Origin: Thermoplasmata archaeon
Lineage (GTDB): Archaea > Thermoplasmatota > Thermoplasmata > Lutacidiplasmatales > UBA184
Assembly (NCBI GenBank): GCA_030039825.1
Contig: JASHUV010000062.1
Span: forward strand, 1 to 6,353
DNA: 6,353 bases
Direction of reading: 5' to 3'
Part shown: positions 6,210 to 6,353 of the stretch, one piece after another
Numbering within the stretch: the first letter of the stretch is position 1
Layout of the letters: every line of letters begins with the position of its first letter
Made by a program: the position numbers and the translations under genes
Notes under the pieces: generated by a model
What the model saw: the letters and a program-made list of their open reading frames with translations, nothing else
Databases searched by the model: none
What the model was told of the DNA's origin: nothing

Positions 6210-6220
6210 GAATAGACCGC

Positions 6221-6234
6221 CCAAAGAGCCATAC
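6221..6234 (+). promoter_or_regulatory. Possible weak promoter for the last gene
   Basis: The purine patch CAAAGAG and the TATA-like CATAC (6230-6234) lie about 26 bases before the ATG at 6258, the spacing seen at the two large genes. The box is much poorer than theirs. A GGAGGG (6235-6240) lies 11 bases before an in-frame GTG at 6252, so Shine-Dalgarno initiation at GTG is an alternative. Confidence 0.3.
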
Positions 6235-6257
6235 GGAGGGCCACGGACGCGGTGCGG

Positions 6258-6353
6258 ATGCCCGATCCCCATCGAGCGCGGCGTGCCGCGGCCTGGCGAA
6301 TGCGACGGGTCGTCCTGGTCCTCGGGCTGACGGGGCTCTCCCTCCTCGGGGGA
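6258..6353 (+). CDS. N-terminus of an exported or membrane-anchored protein (partial)
   Basis: The 32 codons run open to the window edge. The product starts MPDPHRARRAAAW, then RMRR (14-17) and the hydrophobic VVLVLGLTGLSLLGG (18-32), a clear signal peptide or signal anchor with a strongly basic n-region. The frame is closed upstream by a TAG at 6213-6215. Starts are possible at GTG 6252, ATG 6258 or ATG 6300; ATG 6258 is favoured by the weak TATA-like patch 26 bases upstream, but ATG 6300 gives a more compact signal. It lies 96 bases after the second surface-protein gene on the same strand, so this may be a third member of an envelope-protein cluster. The mature protein is outside the window and its function is unknown. 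Confidence 0.6.
   Translation, partial: MPDPHRARRAAAWRMRRVVLVLGLTGLSLLGG

Noticed and set aside
3675..6272. Antisense open frame of 865 codons opposite the second surface-protein gene
   Set aside because: Its composition is Arg/Asp/Gly/Val-rich low complexity, and its periodicity is that of the 120-base repeat on the + strand. Long antisense frames are usual in GC-rich coding DNA. The + strand product has clear domains, signal and anchor.

Overview
The window is very GC-rich and gene-dense. It most resembles an uncultivated archaeon of the Thermoplasmata type. This is an inference from three things: GC-rich surface proteins built of YVTN beta-propellers, PKD domains and 'FxExGLPxGTxW' repeats; TATA-like boxes placed about 27 bases before ATG codons with no Shine-Dalgarno sequence (leaderless transcription); and a zinc-ribbon C-terminus ending CYRCQQYL. 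No rRNA, tRNA, CRISPR array or insertion sequence is visible, so taxonomy rests on protein style alone.

Layout. Bases 1-35 hold the last codons of a + strand gene with a C-terminal zinc-ribbon knuckle. It converges, across 19 bases, on a - strand gene (55-675) for a LURP-one-related/tubby-like (LOR) protein of 206 residues. A 106-base divergent intergenic region (676-781) then carries a TATA-like box for each direction and a small perfect inverted repeat. Two large + strand genes follow, 28 bases apart: 782-3445 (887 aa) and 3474-6161 (895 aa). A 96-base gap with an 8-bp inverted repeat leads to a fourth + strand gene, starting at about 6258 and cut by the window end, of which only an export signal is visible.

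The two large genes encode type-I-like surface proteins with the same plan: Arg-containing signal peptide, Pro/Ala/Ser-rich stalk, beta-propeller, five beta-sandwich-like repeats, one C-terminal membrane helix with an Arg stop-transfer cluster, and a cytoplasmic tail. The first has a degenerate seven-blade propeller, five PKD/Ig-like domains (three with a paired-cysteine motif) and a strongly basic tail. The second has a regular propeller of eight 40-residue units, five FxExGLP repeats and a strongly acidic tail. They look like a matched pair of glycosylated envelope or adhesion proteins. The second gene appears to have its own promoter, whose TATA box contains the stop codon of the first.

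No enzyme, defence system or metabolic pathway is evident. The most notable points are the paired architecture, the opposite charges of the tails, the exact 120-base periodicity of the second propeller, and the promoter embedded in a stop codon.
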